Origin: JAYPWI01 sp038135065
GTDB taxonomy: Bacteria > Actinomycetota > Acidimicrobiia > Acidimicrobiales > Poriferisodalaceae
DNA: 64,000 bases
Assembly: GCA_038135065.1 (NCBI GenBank)
Contig: JAYPWI010000001.1
Location: 148,876-212,875 of the forward strand
Direction: 5' to 3'
Within the stretch, counting starts at the first letter, position 1, and every line of letters starts with the position of its first letter. Under the pieces are notes generated by a model that had not been told where the DNA came from, ran no database searches, and saw only the letters and a program-made list of their open reading frames with translations. A program made the position numbers and the translations under genes. Below are positions 26,167 through 35,680 of this stretch, in pieces.

Positions 26167-27282
26167 ATGGTGAGTCCAGCGTCATCGAGAGCTCGCCCTG
26201 CGCTGCGTCGCACGACCGACGATCGAGTCGTTGCCGGGGTGTGCGGCGGCCTGGGTGAGCGACTGTCTGTCGATGCCGTTGCAGTCCGGGTTGCCTTCGT
26301 GCTCGGTGCGATGGTGTGGGGTGCCTCCCTCGCCGTCTATGCCGTGCTGTGGTGCAGAGTTCCCGAGATCGACAGTCCGACGACCAACCCGGTCCGTCCG
26401 ACGAGGATGCCATCCGCGAGTCTGGCGGGGGGCGTCGTGTTTCTCTCTGCCGCAGGACTCTTGGTGCTGCGGATGCTCGGGTGGCTCCCGCCCGATGTGC
26501 TCGTGCTCCCCCTCTCACTTGCGTTGGTCGGGGTGACCCTGCTGTGGGCGGGCCAGCCATTGCGTCCTGTGCCCAGGAGAGCCTTGGGCTCGGGTGCGAT
26601 GACCTCCCCGGTGACCGGTGGCGAGACAGAAGCCAGGCATGCCGAGCCGGCGACTCGCGTCGACCGGCGTCCCCTGCCCCCATTCGGCAGTGCACTCATA
26701 GGGTCGACGCTCATCGTTGCCTGCCTCGGCGTGTTGCTGGACCGGTCGGGACTGGTCGCCGTCCAGTGGCGACTGGTCGGAGCCGTTGTCGTTGTTGTCT
26801 TGGGCATGATCCTCATCGGAGGGGCGACCGTTGGTCGGCCCCCAGGGGTCATCGGTCTGGGCGCTGTCGTCGCCATCGCGGTGCTGGGCGCCACGCTGTT
26901 CGCAGTGCCGCTGGGGAGCGGGGTCGGGGCTCGTACCCTGCGTCCTGCATCGCTGGATGGGCTTGACACCCACCTCGCTGGAGGCTCGCTGACCGTCGAC
27001 ATCAGCGAGTTGGATCCGGACAGCTTGGGGCCCGAACCGGCTCTCGAGGCCAGCGTGGCTATCGGAACCCTGCGGGTCGTGGTTCCCATCGGGATCGATG
27101 TCGATGTCACCGTGCGCTCCGGGCTCGGGGCTGTGACCGTCTTCGACGACGCCGCCTCGGGTCTGTCGGTCGAGCGGACGTTCGTCAGTGCGGGGGCCGA
27201 CGACACCGCCCCTGCGATCAGACTCGATGCCGTCGTGGGTATCGGACGGGTGATCGTCGAGCAGGGGACGGTCCGAAGATGA
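26167..27282 (+). CDS. PspC-domain membrane protein with LiaF-like C-terminus
   Basis: 371 residues. The N-terminal PspC domain reads RRTTDDRVVAGVCGGLGERL, followed by VRVAFVLGA and a membrane helix. Several hydrophobic helices follow to about residue 260. The C-terminal part (about 270-371) alternates short beta strands such as AGGSLTVDISEL and IGTLRVVVPIGIDVDVTV, as in LiaF/YvqF-type envelope-stress domains. A role in sensing membrane or cell-wall stress is inferred from family. Its stop overlaps the ATG of the next small membrane gene by 4 nt. Confidence 0.8.
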   Translation: MVSPASSRARPALRRTTDDRVVAGVCGGLGERLSVDAVAVRVAFVLGAMVWGASLAVYAVLWCRVPEIDSPTTNPVRPTRMPSASLAGGVVFLSAAGLLVLRMLGWLPPDVLVLPLSLALVGVTLLWAGQPLRPVPRRALGSGAMTSPVTGGETEARHAEPATRVDRRPLPPFGSALIGSTLIVACLGVLLDRSGLVAVQWRLVGAVVVVVLGMILIGGATVGRPPGVIGLGAVVAIAVLGATLFAVPLGSGVGARTLRPASLDGLDTHLAGGSLTVDISELDPDSLGPEPALEASVAIGTLRVVVPIGIDVDVTVRSGLGAVTVFDDAASGLSVERTFVSAGADDTAPAIRLDAVVGIGRVIVEQGTVRR

Positions 27283-27461
27283 ATCAGAGCATCGACCTGG
27301 TCAGTCTCTTCGTCGGCATCGTCTATGTGACGTTCGGCGTCTGGGTGGTGGGTGACATCGTGGGCTCACCACCCCCGATCGTCATCGTTCTGCCCACGGT
27401 GGGCATCGGAGCCGTCGTTGCCTCCCTTGTCATGGTGAACCGCCACCGGGCCAGGCACTGA
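27279..27461 (+). CDS. Small two-helix membrane protein, PspC-coupled
   Basis: 60 residues with two hydrophobic segments (about 6-27 and 33-53) and a short basic tail RHRARH. Its ATG overlaps the PspC-protein stop (ATGA at 27279-27282), so it is translationally coupled and likely works with it, perhaps as a membrane partner. No family recognised. Confidence 0.6.
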   Translation: MNQSIDLVSLFVGIVYVTFGVWVVGDIVGSPPPIVIVLPTVGIGAVVASLVMVNRHRARH

Positions 27462-27482
27462 GCGATTCCGGCCGGCCGGCGC

Positions 27483-29987
27483 CTAGTGGAGACCGGCCCC
27501 CCAGGTCACCGAATCCTGGGCGTCGGCAGGGGAACTCGGTGGGCGGCGGGCCGACTGGCCCGTGAGCAGGGACGTCAGGCGCCCGGGTTCACATGGTTCG
27601 TGGAGGAGGTACCCCTGCACGAGGTCGCACCCGAGTTGGGCGAGCATCTCGAGTTGCGGTCTGTTCTCGACCCCCTCTGCAATCACGATGAGATCGAGTT
27701 GGTGCGCCATGTCGATGATGCTGCTCAGGATGGCCCGGTCGTGATGCTGGCGGTCACCACGCTGGATGAACTCCTTGTCGATCTTCAGGATGTCGATCGG
27801 AAACCTTCGGAGATGGCGTAGCGAGGTCTGTCCCGCGCCGAAGTCGTCGAGAGCCAACCGCAGGCCGCGGTCTTTGACCTGTTCGAGCAGGGCCTCGACA
27901 TCTTCGCCCCATCCGACGAGGTTCTCGGTTACCTCGAGGATCACCTTCGATGGATCGATCCTGGTTCTGGCCATGACGTTGTCGAGGGAGGGAAAGAAGC
28001 GGGGATGGATCAGCTGCCGCGGCGAGACGTTGACCGCTACGAGGGGTGCAGCTTCCCCGTACAGCGACTGCCACACAGCTCCCTGTTCGAAGGTCCGGTC
28101 GAGCACTCTGTCGCCGAGGTCGAGAATGAGCCCTGAGTCCTCGGCGATCGGCAGCAGCACGTGGGGTTGTTGAGGCCCTCGCACCGGATGGTGCCAGCGG
28201 ACGAGGCTCTCGACGGCGACGAGGGAGCCGTCGGAGAGGTCGAGAATGCCCTGGTAGTGCACATCCACGGTGTCGGCCTGCAGCGCTTTACGGAGGTCGT
28301 TCTCCAGCTGTAGGCGGTCGACCACCTCCTCGTCGATGTCCGCGCGGTAGTTCACCCATTGGGCCTTGCCGTGGCGCTTGGCTCGGTACATGGCGAGGTC
28401 GGCTCGCCGGAGAAGTTCAGCACCCCCGTCGCCGGGTCGACTCACTGCGACACCAACGCTGCAGGACACGGCCACCTCGTTGGCCGCAAGGGGAATCGGC
28501 CGGCTGATGACACCACAGATCGCATCGGCCATCGCCCCGAGCTGCTCATCGGGATCGTCGGGGCGGACCGTGTCGACGAGGATCACGAACTCGTCGCCAC
28601 CGATGCGGGCCGCCATGTCGCTCGGACCGATCAAGGCCTCGAGCCGCCGTCCGACCTCCACCAGGAGCTCGTTGCCGGCTGCGTGCCCGAGGCTGTCGTT
28701 GACTGGCTTGAATCGATCGAGATCGATGAAGATGACAGCGCATCGTTCGCCACCGGCCGATCTGACTCTGATCCGACGCTCGAGCTCGTCGACGAAGTGG
28801 CTCCTGTTGGCCAGGCCGGTCAGCGAGTCCGAGTACGCCTGCTGATGAAGCTCCGCCTGCATGGCCCGGAGTTCGCCGACCAATCGACGATTCTGGAGTG
28901 CGATGGTGGCGTTGCCGGCCAGCAATTCGAAGCTGTCGGTGAGCGCATTGTCGATCAGTCCTCCGGGAGCGACCCCGCCCCGCAGGTAGACGCTCGGGTC
29001 CTCACCCGCCCCCAGTGGGCACATGATCACACCGCCGAGGCCACAGCTGGCCAGCAGGCGGTCTGTCCCGTCGAACTCACCCCACAGGAAGCGGATGATT
29101 CGGGTGGGCATCGTCGGAGAGATGACCCCAAGCGGGCCATCGGGATCGGGGAGTGCCGGGGTGCTGTCTCGACGGCGCGCCGCTTCGACGTGCCAGGAGC
29201 CGTCGCTGCGTCGCAAGCAGACGTCCGCGCTGTCCAACCCGAGGAGGAGGGCGCTTTCGAGCACCTCCTCGATCATCCCCGCGTCCAGTCGACCGATCCG
29301 TTGAGCGGACCGGGCCACGGTTTCGAGCAACCTGCTCCGTCCGGTGACCTCGGCGGTCATCTCGCGCTCGCTGCCGATCGCTCCCACCAATCGGTGGGCC
29401 AGGTAGATCCCGGGGATGGCAATGACCAGGGCGATGCCCAGCGGTTGCGAGCGCGCGGCGACTGATTCGACGAATCCCGTACCGGCATTCGACTGATCGA
29501 GGAGCGTTCCAGCGCCGAGGAGGAGCAGCCACGCCACCTCGGCACCGAGGATGCCGAACCGCATGCCCGCTTCGAGCAAGGGGATGACGAGCAGCAGGAC
29601 TTGCTGATCGGATGAACCAGAGGACAGGCGCTCCGAGATGGCCAGGGCTAGAGCAGCATCGGCGGCGAGAGCAGAGAGGCTCGCCACGCTGCGAATCCAC
29701 CCTCCGGCCAGCCGACGGCTCAACAGGGTCAGCGAGTTCACCATTGCGATGGCGCCAAGGAGGGCGCAGGCAGCAACGATGCGGGTGGTGATCGGCTCCC
29801 ATCCGGATCCGGCCGGTGGGTACAACAGGATGACGGGTAGGAGGCCCAGGACTACGGCAACTCGAAGATGGCGGAAGCCTGTCTCCACGAGTTCGCCGAC
29901 CTCACCGGTGACCGAGTACCACGGACGCCTAGGCGGCCCGGACCACCTACCAGGGTGAGGTCGCGGCCGGTTGGGAATTCCTTTCAT
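27483..29987 (-). CDS. Membrane-associated GAF-like/GGDEF-EAL protein
   Basis: 834 residues from ATG 29987, fixed by AAGGAGG (complement of 29996-30002). About six hydrophobic helices fill residues 35-215, then a helical and GAF-like region (about 235-410), then GGDEF (463-467 intact) and EAL domains. The I-site position reads GPSD, so product inhibition is probably lost. The EAL signature is ESLVRW (E593 retained), with NVSPRQL, LEVTEN, DDFGAGQTSL, KIDKEF and EGVENR, all compatible with an active phosphodiesterase. Dual or PDE-dominant c-di-GMP turnover is likely. A 9-bp inverted repeat lies about 60 nt upstream. Confidence 0.9.
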   Translation of the reverse strand: MKGIPNRPRPHPGRWSGPPRRPWYSVTGEVGELVETGFRHLRVAVVLGLLPVILLYPPAGSGWEPITTRIVAACALLGAIAMVNSLTLLSRRLAGGWIRSVASLSALAADAALALAISERLSSGSSDQQVLLLVIPLLEAGMRFGILGAEVAWLLLLGAGTLLDQSNAGTGFVESVAARSQPLGIALVIAIPGIYLAHRLVGAIGSEREMTAEVTGRSRLLETVARSAQRIGRLDAGMIEEVLESALLLGLDSADVCLRRSDGSWHVEAARRRDSTPALPDPDGPLGVISPTMPTRIIRFLWGEFDGTDRLLASCGLGGVIMCPLGAGEDPSVYLRGGVAPGGLIDNALTDSFELLAGNATIALQNRRLVGELRAMQAELHQQAYSDSLTGLANRSHFVDELERRIRVRSAGGERCAVIFIDLDRFKPVNDSLGHAAGNELLVEVGRRLEALIGPSDMAARIGGDEFVILVDTVRPDDPDEQLGAMADAICGVISRPIPLAANEVAVSCSVGVAVSRPGDGGAELLRRADLAMYRAKRHGKAQWVNYRADIDEEVVDRLQLENDLRKALQADTVDVHYQGILDLSDGSLVAVESLVRWHHPVRGPQQPHVLLPIAEDSGLILDLGDRVLDRTFEQGAVWQSLYGEAAPLVAVNVSPRQLIHPRFFPSLDNVMARTRIDPSKVILEVTENLVGWGEDVEALLEQVKDRGLRLALDDFGAGQTSLRHLRRFPIDILKIDKEFIQRGDRQHHDRAILSSIIDMAHQLDLIVIAEGVENRPQLEMLAQLGCDLVQGYLLHEPCEPGRLTSLLTGQSARRPPSSPADAQDSVTWGAGLH

Positions 29988-30049
29988 CCGGCCAGCCTCC
30001 TTGGTGTGCCTGTTCCAATCGGTGCCAGGCGCTGGAGTCTGAGGGCCAG

Positions 30050-30068
30050 CGGCCAGAAGTTCTGGCCG
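30050..30068. repeat. Perfect 9-bp inverted repeat between two minus-strand genes
   Basis: CGGCCAGAAGTTCTGGCCG, 9-bp arms around a single centre base. It lies 18 nt past the acyl-CoA dehydrogenase stop and about 60 nt before the GGDEF-EAL start; it may be a terminator for the first or an operator for the second. No U-tract follows. Confidence 0.5.
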
Positions 30069-30085
30069 AAGTGTCAGGGGGCTGG

Positions 30086-31666
30086 TCAGGCAGCGGAGGC
30101 CAGGAGTCGCCGCGCAATCAACTTCAGGCAGAGCGTCTCGTCCGCACCTTCGAAGATCGAGAGGACTCGGGCATCGACGAACAGTCGGCTCACCGAGTAC
30201 TCCTCTGCGAAGCCGAATCCGCCGTGTATCTGCAGAGCTTCCCGGGTTACCCACTCGGCCGCCTTGCAGACGTATGCCTTGATCATCGACGCTTCGAGGG
30301 TGCCCTCGCCCTTGGCCATCATGGTTGCCACGGTGTAGGCGTACTGGCGCGAGCCCTGGATGATGGCGTTCATCCGGCCGAGCTTCGCCTGGGTCAGTTG
30401 GTAATCCAGGACCGACTGACCGAACACCTGGCGATCGGCTGCGTACTGGAGCGCAGCGTCGTACGCAGCTTGCATGACGCCGACCGCACGAGCCGCCGTC
30501 TGAAGTCGACCGTTCTCGAAGCCTGCCATCTGCATGTAGAAGCCCTGGCCGAGGCCGCCCTCACCTCCGATGAGGTTCTCGGCAGGCACCAGCCAGTTAT
30601 CGAATGCAATCTCGAAGCTGTGCATCCCGCGGTAGCCGAGCGTCGGAATGGCTCGGCCTTCCATCGAGCCACCCTCGTCCTGGGTGAAGGCGAAGCTGTG
30701 CCCCTCGGCCTGCGGCTTGGGCACGATGAACAGAGAGAGGCCTCGGTGTGTCTTGGATCGATCCGGGTCGGTCCGGGCCAGCAGCATGAGGACATTGGCT
30801 CGTCCGGCGAAGGTGCACCAGGTCTTCACGCCGTTGATCAGCCAACCGTCGTCCGACCGGGTGGCCGTCACCTTCAGGTTGGCGACGTCGCTGCCGTAGT
30901 CGGGTTCAGTCACCGCCACGGCAACCATCGTCTCGCCGGATGCGATACGGGGGAACCACTCTTGTTTCTGTTCCTCCGTGCCGCCCCGCTCGAGGGCCCG
31001 GGTGAGAATCTCCGGTCGCGTGATGAGCGAACCGCCTGCGCCCAAGGAGGCCCGGGACAGTTCCTCTGTCGCAATGACCATGCCCAGGTAGTCGCTCTCC
31101 CCGCCGGTTGCGAAGCCTCCGTACTCCTCGGGAACCGAGAGGCCGAAGCAGCCAAGCGCTGCCAGACCCTCGATGATGTCCTCGGGAATGTCGGTGTCGT
31201 TTCGATGGATGTGCTCGGCGTGGGGCGCGATCCGGTCCTCGCCGAAGCGCCGGAAGGTGTCGGCCACCATCTCGAAGTCCTCGGGGAGGTGGGTCGAAGC
31301 CGACAGTTGGGCTACCGACGCAACAAAGGCCGGGTCGCGATAGGCGGCGATGAACTCGCGGGCTGGGTGTAGTTCGTCGAGCCCGACCCCCCAGTCGGCC
31401 TCTCGGCCGAACAACTTGCCGTTCAGGTCGTGCAGGGCATCTGCGATGAAGGTGCAGGCCAGGCGCCCCTCTGCGTCGCCCTTGGCTCCGTAGTCGATCA
31501 GTGACCTGCTGATCTCTACCGCCGATGCGGCATGGGCCAGGTCATACAGCAGGGACTGGTGGTCGTCGGCGTCGGGCAGGGCAGCGATATGGGTGGTCGC
31601 TCGTTCGATGATCGACACACCGATAGCGAGAGCTTCGGCGGCCTGCGTGAGGTCGGGTGCAGTCAT
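30086..31666 (-). CDS. Acyl-CoA dehydrogenase with N-terminal extension, resembling methylsuccinyl-CoA dehydrogenase
   Basis: 526 residues, about 130 longer than ordinary acyl-CoA dehydrogenases because of a helical N-terminal domain. Core blocks: SVPEEYGGFA, VAVTEPDYGSDVA (flavin/substrate loop), INGVKTWCTFAG, GRLQTAARAVGVMQAA and QIHGGFGFAEEY; LSIFEGADE holds the Glu-containing catalytic region. From memory, the extension plus YGSDVA and KTWCTFAGRA resemble (2S)-methylsuccinyl-CoA dehydrogenase of the ethylmalonyl-CoA pathway. A malyl-CoA lyase gene 13 kb away fits, but crotonyl-CoA carboxylase/reductase and the mutase are not in this window. TACGCT 6 nt before ATG 31666 suggests leaderless transcription. 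Confidence 0.82.
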   Translation of the reverse strand: MTAPDLTQAAEALAIGVSIIERATTHIAALPDADDHQSLLYDLAHAASAVEISRSLIDYGAKGDAEGRLACTFIADALHDLNGKLFGREADWGVGLDELHPAREFIAAYRDPAFVASVAQLSASTHLPEDFEMVADTFRRFGEDRIAPHAEHIHRNDTDIPEDIIEGLAALGCFGLSVPEEYGGFATGGESDYLGMVIATEELSRASLGAGGSLITRPEILTRALERGGTEEQKQEWFPRIASGETMVAVAVTEPDYGSDVANLKVTATRSDDGWLINGVKTWCTFAGRANVLMLLARTDPDRSKTHRGLSLFIVPKPQAEGHSFAFTQDEGGSMEGRAIPTLGYRGMHSFEIAFDNWLVPAENLIGGEGGLGQGFYMQMAGFENGRLQTAARAVGVMQAAYDAALQYAADRQVFGQSVLDYQLTQAKLGRMNAIIQGSRQYAYTVATMMAKGEGTLEASMIKAYVCKAAEWVTREALQIHGGFGFAEEYSVSRLFVDARVLSIFEGADETLCLKLIARRLLASAA

Positions 31667-31709
31667 TCGGCCAGCGTACGCAGGGGGCGGGCCGGTGCGG
31701 GAAATCAGT

Positions 31710-34120
31710 TCAAGGGAAAACCGGAGTGCCCGAGAACTCGGTGACGAAGGGAGCGATCTCGTCGGGGGGAACCGGTCGGGCGAAGAAGTACCCCTGGGCC
31801 TGGTCGCACCCCAGGGCCCGGAGACTGTCGAGGGTCCATTCGTCCTCCACACCCTCGGCCACGACGTCGAGATCGAGGTTGTGGCCGAGTTCGATGATGG
31901 AGCGGACGATCACGAAGTCGCTCTGGTTGACGGCCATGGTGCCCACGAAGCTCCGGTCGATCTTGATCTCGTCGATGGGCAACTGGCGGAGGTAGGACAG
32001 GGAGGAGTAGCCGGTTCCGAAGTCGTCGACGCTGCTCCGGACTCCCAGGCTGCTGAGGCGCTCCAGGACACCGAGGGCGAGGACGATGTCGTCCATCACC
32101 TCGGATTCGGTGATCTCTAGCATCAGGCGCGACGGATCGATCTCGGCTGCCTCGAGGCACTGCTCCACGAAGATGGGCAGGTCGGCATCGGTGAAGTTCC
32201 GGACCGAGAGGTTGACGGNNNNNNNNNNAGGTGGATGCCCTCGTCGTCCCATGCTCGCAACTGATCGACGCCTCGCTGGAGGACTTGGCGGGTCAAGTCC
32301 TTCACCAGGCCCGACACTTCGGCCAGCTCGATGAATTCGTCGGGGGGGACCATGCCATGCTCGGGGTGGGCCCAGCGGACCAGCGCCTCGACCCCGACCA
32401 CCGACGACGATCGCAGGTCGATCTTGGGCTGGTAGTGCACGACGAGTTCGTTCTCGGTGATCGCTCGGGGTAGTTCGCCGAGGAGTTTGAGGCGGCGGAC
32501 GGTGAACCGGTCGTCGCTCGGGTCGTACCTCCGGTACGTCTCGCCCGCTGACTTGGCCTGGTACATGGCTACGTCGGCTCGTTGCAGCAGAAGGTCCGGA
32601 TCCGAACCGTCCTCGGGGGAGCAGGCAGCTCCGATACTGGCCCCAGCTTGGATTGGCACGCCGTCCAGGACGATGGGGTGGGCGATGGCGATCTCGAGGT
32701 CGGCGGCCACGATCTGTGCCCGTTCGGGTCCGTCTGCCACGAGGAGGAGGGCGAACTCGTCACCCCCGAGGCGGCACACGAGGTCCCCGGGCATGGCGAC
32801 CTCACAGAGACGGGCTGCTACTGCTCGCAGGAGCTGGTCCCCCTGCGCGTGTCCAAGGGTGTCGTTGACCTCTTTGAACTGGTTCAGGTCGAGCACCAAC
32901 AGGGCGATGCGCGCGTGCTGGTCGACGTCGAAGAGTTGCTGGAGGGCCGACCGCAGGGCCGTTCGGTCGGGGAGGGAGGTCAATTGGTCGACCTGGAGCG
33001 GAACAGGAGTCGACGTAGGTCCTGGATGGCTCACGACCAGTACCCGGTCGCTTCCCAGCGGCCAGATCTGGTAGCCGCGATCGAGGGCCACCACCTGTTC
33101 GCCGCTGTGTGCCGCGTCCAGACAGTCAGACCACAGGCGGTCGTCGTCGAGGTCGAGCCCACGATCGAGATGGCTGGCATCGAGTACCCGGAGCGCTCCC
33201 TCCTCTTCGAGTATCTGAAGGGTGTGGACCGGGGTGTCGAGGAGTCCCAGGGTGAGCCGGAGACGATCGGCCTCTTCCCGCACCGTCGATTCGTCGGTGA
33301 TGTCCTGGCTCACACCTCGCAGGATGCGCCGACCTCGCTCGTCTTGGTCGGCGGTGACCGTGTCGCGGAGCCAGCGCCACGATCCGTCGCGGTGGCGCAC
33401 CCGGAACTCACGCACGTGTCGTTGGCCCACCTGCAGTTCATGGGTCGTAGCCAGACGACCCCGATCGTCGGGGTGGATCAGGACGGTGAACGAACCCTGG
33501 AGTTCTGCCCATTCCACACGGTCGTAGCCCAGGAGTTCGCGCAGTCGGCCTCGGAGGAAGCGGGCACCGTCGGGTCCGGCTTCCCACACGAGGGCCGGGG
33601 CGCGGTCGAGCAGTTCTTCCTGCCGGCGTCGGATCGAGATGTGCTCGTTGCTGATCCCACCGACGATGACCGAGGTGGTGGCACCAGCAAGCCCGAACGC
33701 GACCATGAGGGCCGGGAGGTATCCCGGTTCGACCATGCGTCCGGCTGCGGTGAAGGCAAGGATCGACCACACGGTGACGCCCATGCCCCAGGTCCGTCCG
33801 GCCACCGAACTCTCGACAGCGACCATGGCCAGTGCGCATAGCAGCACGGGGGCCCACATGCCTGGGGCAACCAGGGTGGAGGTGGCGGCCAGAATGGTGA
33901 TGTCAGCCCAACTGACGTACCAGGGGAAGCTGTCGCTGCGAAGGGTGAGCCCGAGCAGTAGGAGGTGCCACGGCCCGACGCTGAAGAGCAGGGCGCGCAC
34001 CAGGAGATCGGTGTTGGCGCCGAGCCGTGCCGGTTCGAGGGCGATGACCAGGATGGCGATCACCACGGCCGTCCGGACGAGCACGACGAAGCGCCATTTC
34101 TCACGCGTGCTGTGGCTCAT
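31710..34120 (-). CDS. Membrane PAS-GGDEF-EAL protein, interrupted by an assembly gap
   Basis: One gene split by ten N at 32219-32228. From MSHSTREKW (ATG 34120): several membrane helices (about 12-165), a PAS/PAC domain (HPDDRGRL, then RVRHRDGSWRWL), a degenerate linker, GGDEF (452-456 intact; I-site reads MPGD, so absent), and EAL (GVEALVRW). After the gap the EAL domain continues VNLSVRNF, LEITES, DDFGTGYSSL, KIDRSF, EGVEDE to the stop at 31710. The two parts are in different frames across ten N but would join if the true gap is 8 (or 11) nt; 8 nt would restore the typical HLPVAVNLS. An intact bifunctional c-di-GMP enzyme is expected. Confidence 0.85.
32219..32228. other. Assembly gap (10 N) inside the PAS-GGDEF-EAL gene
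   Basis: Flanking codons fix the real length as 2 modulo 3; 8 nt fits the family consensus at this point. Ten N therefore creates a false frameshift. Confidence 0.9.
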
Positions 34121-34280
34121 GACCCGACCGCCGATCGGTGCGGGCTTGTCCAGATCAAGGTTCACAGAGTGGATCCGATCGACGTGCCTCGCATGGTCAG
34201 AGTACCTGCGGTGCTCGTCGCGTTCGGTGACCCACGGTGGTGGTTCGCGCGGGGCGGGTGATGCGCAGCAAGATGTCGGG

Positions 34281-35162
34281 ATGGACGAGGGAGGGGTTCG
34301 CGATCTGAGGGCAGCGCTGCTGCGCTGGGGAGCCCGGGAAGCACGAGAGCTCCCGTGGCGTGGAACGCGGGATCCGTGGGCCGTCCTGGTGTCGGAGGTC
34401 ATGCTCCAGCAGACCCAGGTGGCGCGGGTGGTTGAACGGTGGCCACGCTTTCTGGAGCTGTGGCCCACCCCGGATACCTGTGCATCTGCCGAACTCGCCG
34501 AACTGCTCGGGTTCTGGCAGGGGCTGGGCTACCCGCGTCGGGTTCGCAACCTGTGGCGGGCTGCCCGGGTCATGGTGCAAGAGCACGACGGGTGCGTGCC
34601 TCGATGTCTAGAGGACCTCCTGCGGCTTCCAGGCGTGGGGCCGTACACGGCCCGGGCGGTGTTGGTGTTTGCCTTCGAGCACGACATCGGGATGGTTGAC
34701 ACGAACGTCGGCCGGATCCTGGCCCGTTGGAGTGGCGCTCCGTTGACCCCGGCGGCCGCCCAGCGCATGGCCGACGAGATGGTGCCCACGGGTCGGGCCT
34801 GGCACTGGGGTCAGGCACTGTTCGATCTCGGGGCAGCGGTCTGCGCGCGGCGGGATCCGCAGTGCGACCGGTGCCCTGTCGCAGGGTGTTGTCGGTGGGC
34901 TTTGGCGGGCCGACCTTCCCCGGACCCGGCGCAGGGGAGTGCTGCGGTGGGACGCGTGCAGTCGCCATTCGAGGGGAGCAACCGTCAGGCTCGCGGGCGA
35001 ATACTCAAGGCCCTCGATGCATCGCCTGTCGATCAGGCAGACCTGGCCGCACTTGTGGGTATCGATGATGTGGACCGACTGGGCGCCATCGTGGACGGAT
35101 TGGTGGCGGACGGGTTGGTCAGCCGGTCGGGTCGCCAGTTGACTCTCGGCGAGGAACCCTAG
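34281..35162 (+). CDS. mutY: A/G-specific adenine glycosylase MutY
   Basis: 293 residues. HhH-GPD fold with catalytic Glu E39 (VSEVMLQQTQV), the helix-hairpin-helix LPGVGPYTARA, catalytic Asp D140 (MVDTNVGR) and the [4Fe-4S] cluster C188-x6-C195-x2-C198-x5-C204. It removes adenine mispaired with 8-oxoguanine. The usual NUDIX-like C-terminal recognition domain is absent; instead residues about 235-293 form a short winged-helix-like segment (RILKALDASPVDQADLAALVG). Start ATG 34281 chosen because the fold begins right after it. Its stop TAG shares a CTAG with the convergent UGSC gene (35159-35162). Confidence 0.92.
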   Translation: MDEGGVRDLRAALLRWGAREARELPWRGTRDPWAVLVSEVMLQQTQVARVVERWPRFLELWPTPDTCASAELAELLGFWQGLGYPRRVRNLWRAARVMVQEHDGCVPRCLEDLLRLPGVGPYTARAVLVFAFEHDIGMVDTNVGRILARWSGAPLTPAAAQRMADEMVPTGRAWHWGQALFDLGAAVCARRDPQCDRCPVAGCCRWALAGRPSPDPAQGSAAVGRVQSPFEGSNRQARGRILKALDASPVDQADLAALVGIDDVDRLGAIVDGLVADGLVSRSGRQLTLGEEP

Positions 35163-35680
35163 GCGGCGGTCTCGGCCAACAGGTGTTCGAGCAGTTCGTC
35201 GAATGCCTTGTCGGCCAGGGTCACCATCTCTTCGTCGGTGCGGTCCTGGATCGGGTGTTCGACGTAGACGGCGGCCGGGTCGAAGCCCAAGGCCTCGCCC
35301 TGGCGAGCCGCGCCGTCGACGAACTGCACGGTGGCGACGAAGACCCCGGGAACGCCCCGTCGTTCGAGATCGCTGATGTCGTGCACACTGCACGACGTGC
35401 AGCTACCTCAATCGGCGAGCGCCTCGATGACGAGGTCGCACTTCGTCGCGATCTCGTGGCGCAGGTCGACGGGAGCTGGCTTGGTGAACGTCGGTTTCGC
35501 ATAGCGCTCGACCCTCACGCCGAGTTCGGTCAGCCGTTCCTCGATGCGATCGAGGAACACATGACCTCTCGGTTTGCTGATGTCCAGCAACCCCACGGTG
35601 AGATCGTCGAGCGATCGTGGTCGCTCGAGACGCTGTCGGCGATCCGGTGATGCTTCGTTGGTCGGGTCCAGCACGCGCAT
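35159..35680 (-). CDS. UGSC-family protein with in-frame TGA at the signature position (likely selenoprotein)
   Basis: 174 codons in one frame with an internal TGA at 35408-35410 (codon 91). Before it: MRVLDPT, LTVGLLDISKPRGHVFLDRI and ATKCDLVIEALAD; after it: GSCTSCSVHDISDLERRGVPGVFVATVQF, AAVYVEHP and a C-terminal helix. Read through, the site is U-G-S-C, the motif that names the UGSC family, in which many members have Cys here and selenocysteine forms have been described. C94 and C97 remain nearby. A hairpin follows the TGA at the spacing of a bacterial SECIS. RBS AGGGGG precedes ATG 35680. The selenium machinery is not in the window. The alternative is a nonsense-mutated gene, but the exact TGA position argues against it. 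Confidence 0.85.
35378..35396 (-). promoter_or_regulatory. Candidate bacterial SECIS hairpin
   Basis: On the minus strand, starting 11 nt after the TGA, GTCGTGC (35396-35390) pairs with GCACGAC (35384-35378), leaving loop AGTGT (or 8 bp with a GTG loop). The apical loop starts 18 nt after the TGA and has G within its first two bases, as known bacterial SECIS elements require for SelB. Confidence 0.65.

Noticed and set aside
32123..32252. Frameshifted EAL fragment as a pseudogene
   Set aside because: The break coincides with the N gap and is explained by wrong gap length.
35408..35410. TGA in the UGSC gene read as an ordinary stop or nonsense mutation
   Set aside because: It lies at the exact Sec/Cys position of the family, both flanks are conserved and a SECIS-like hairpin follows; kept as a selenocysteine candidate.
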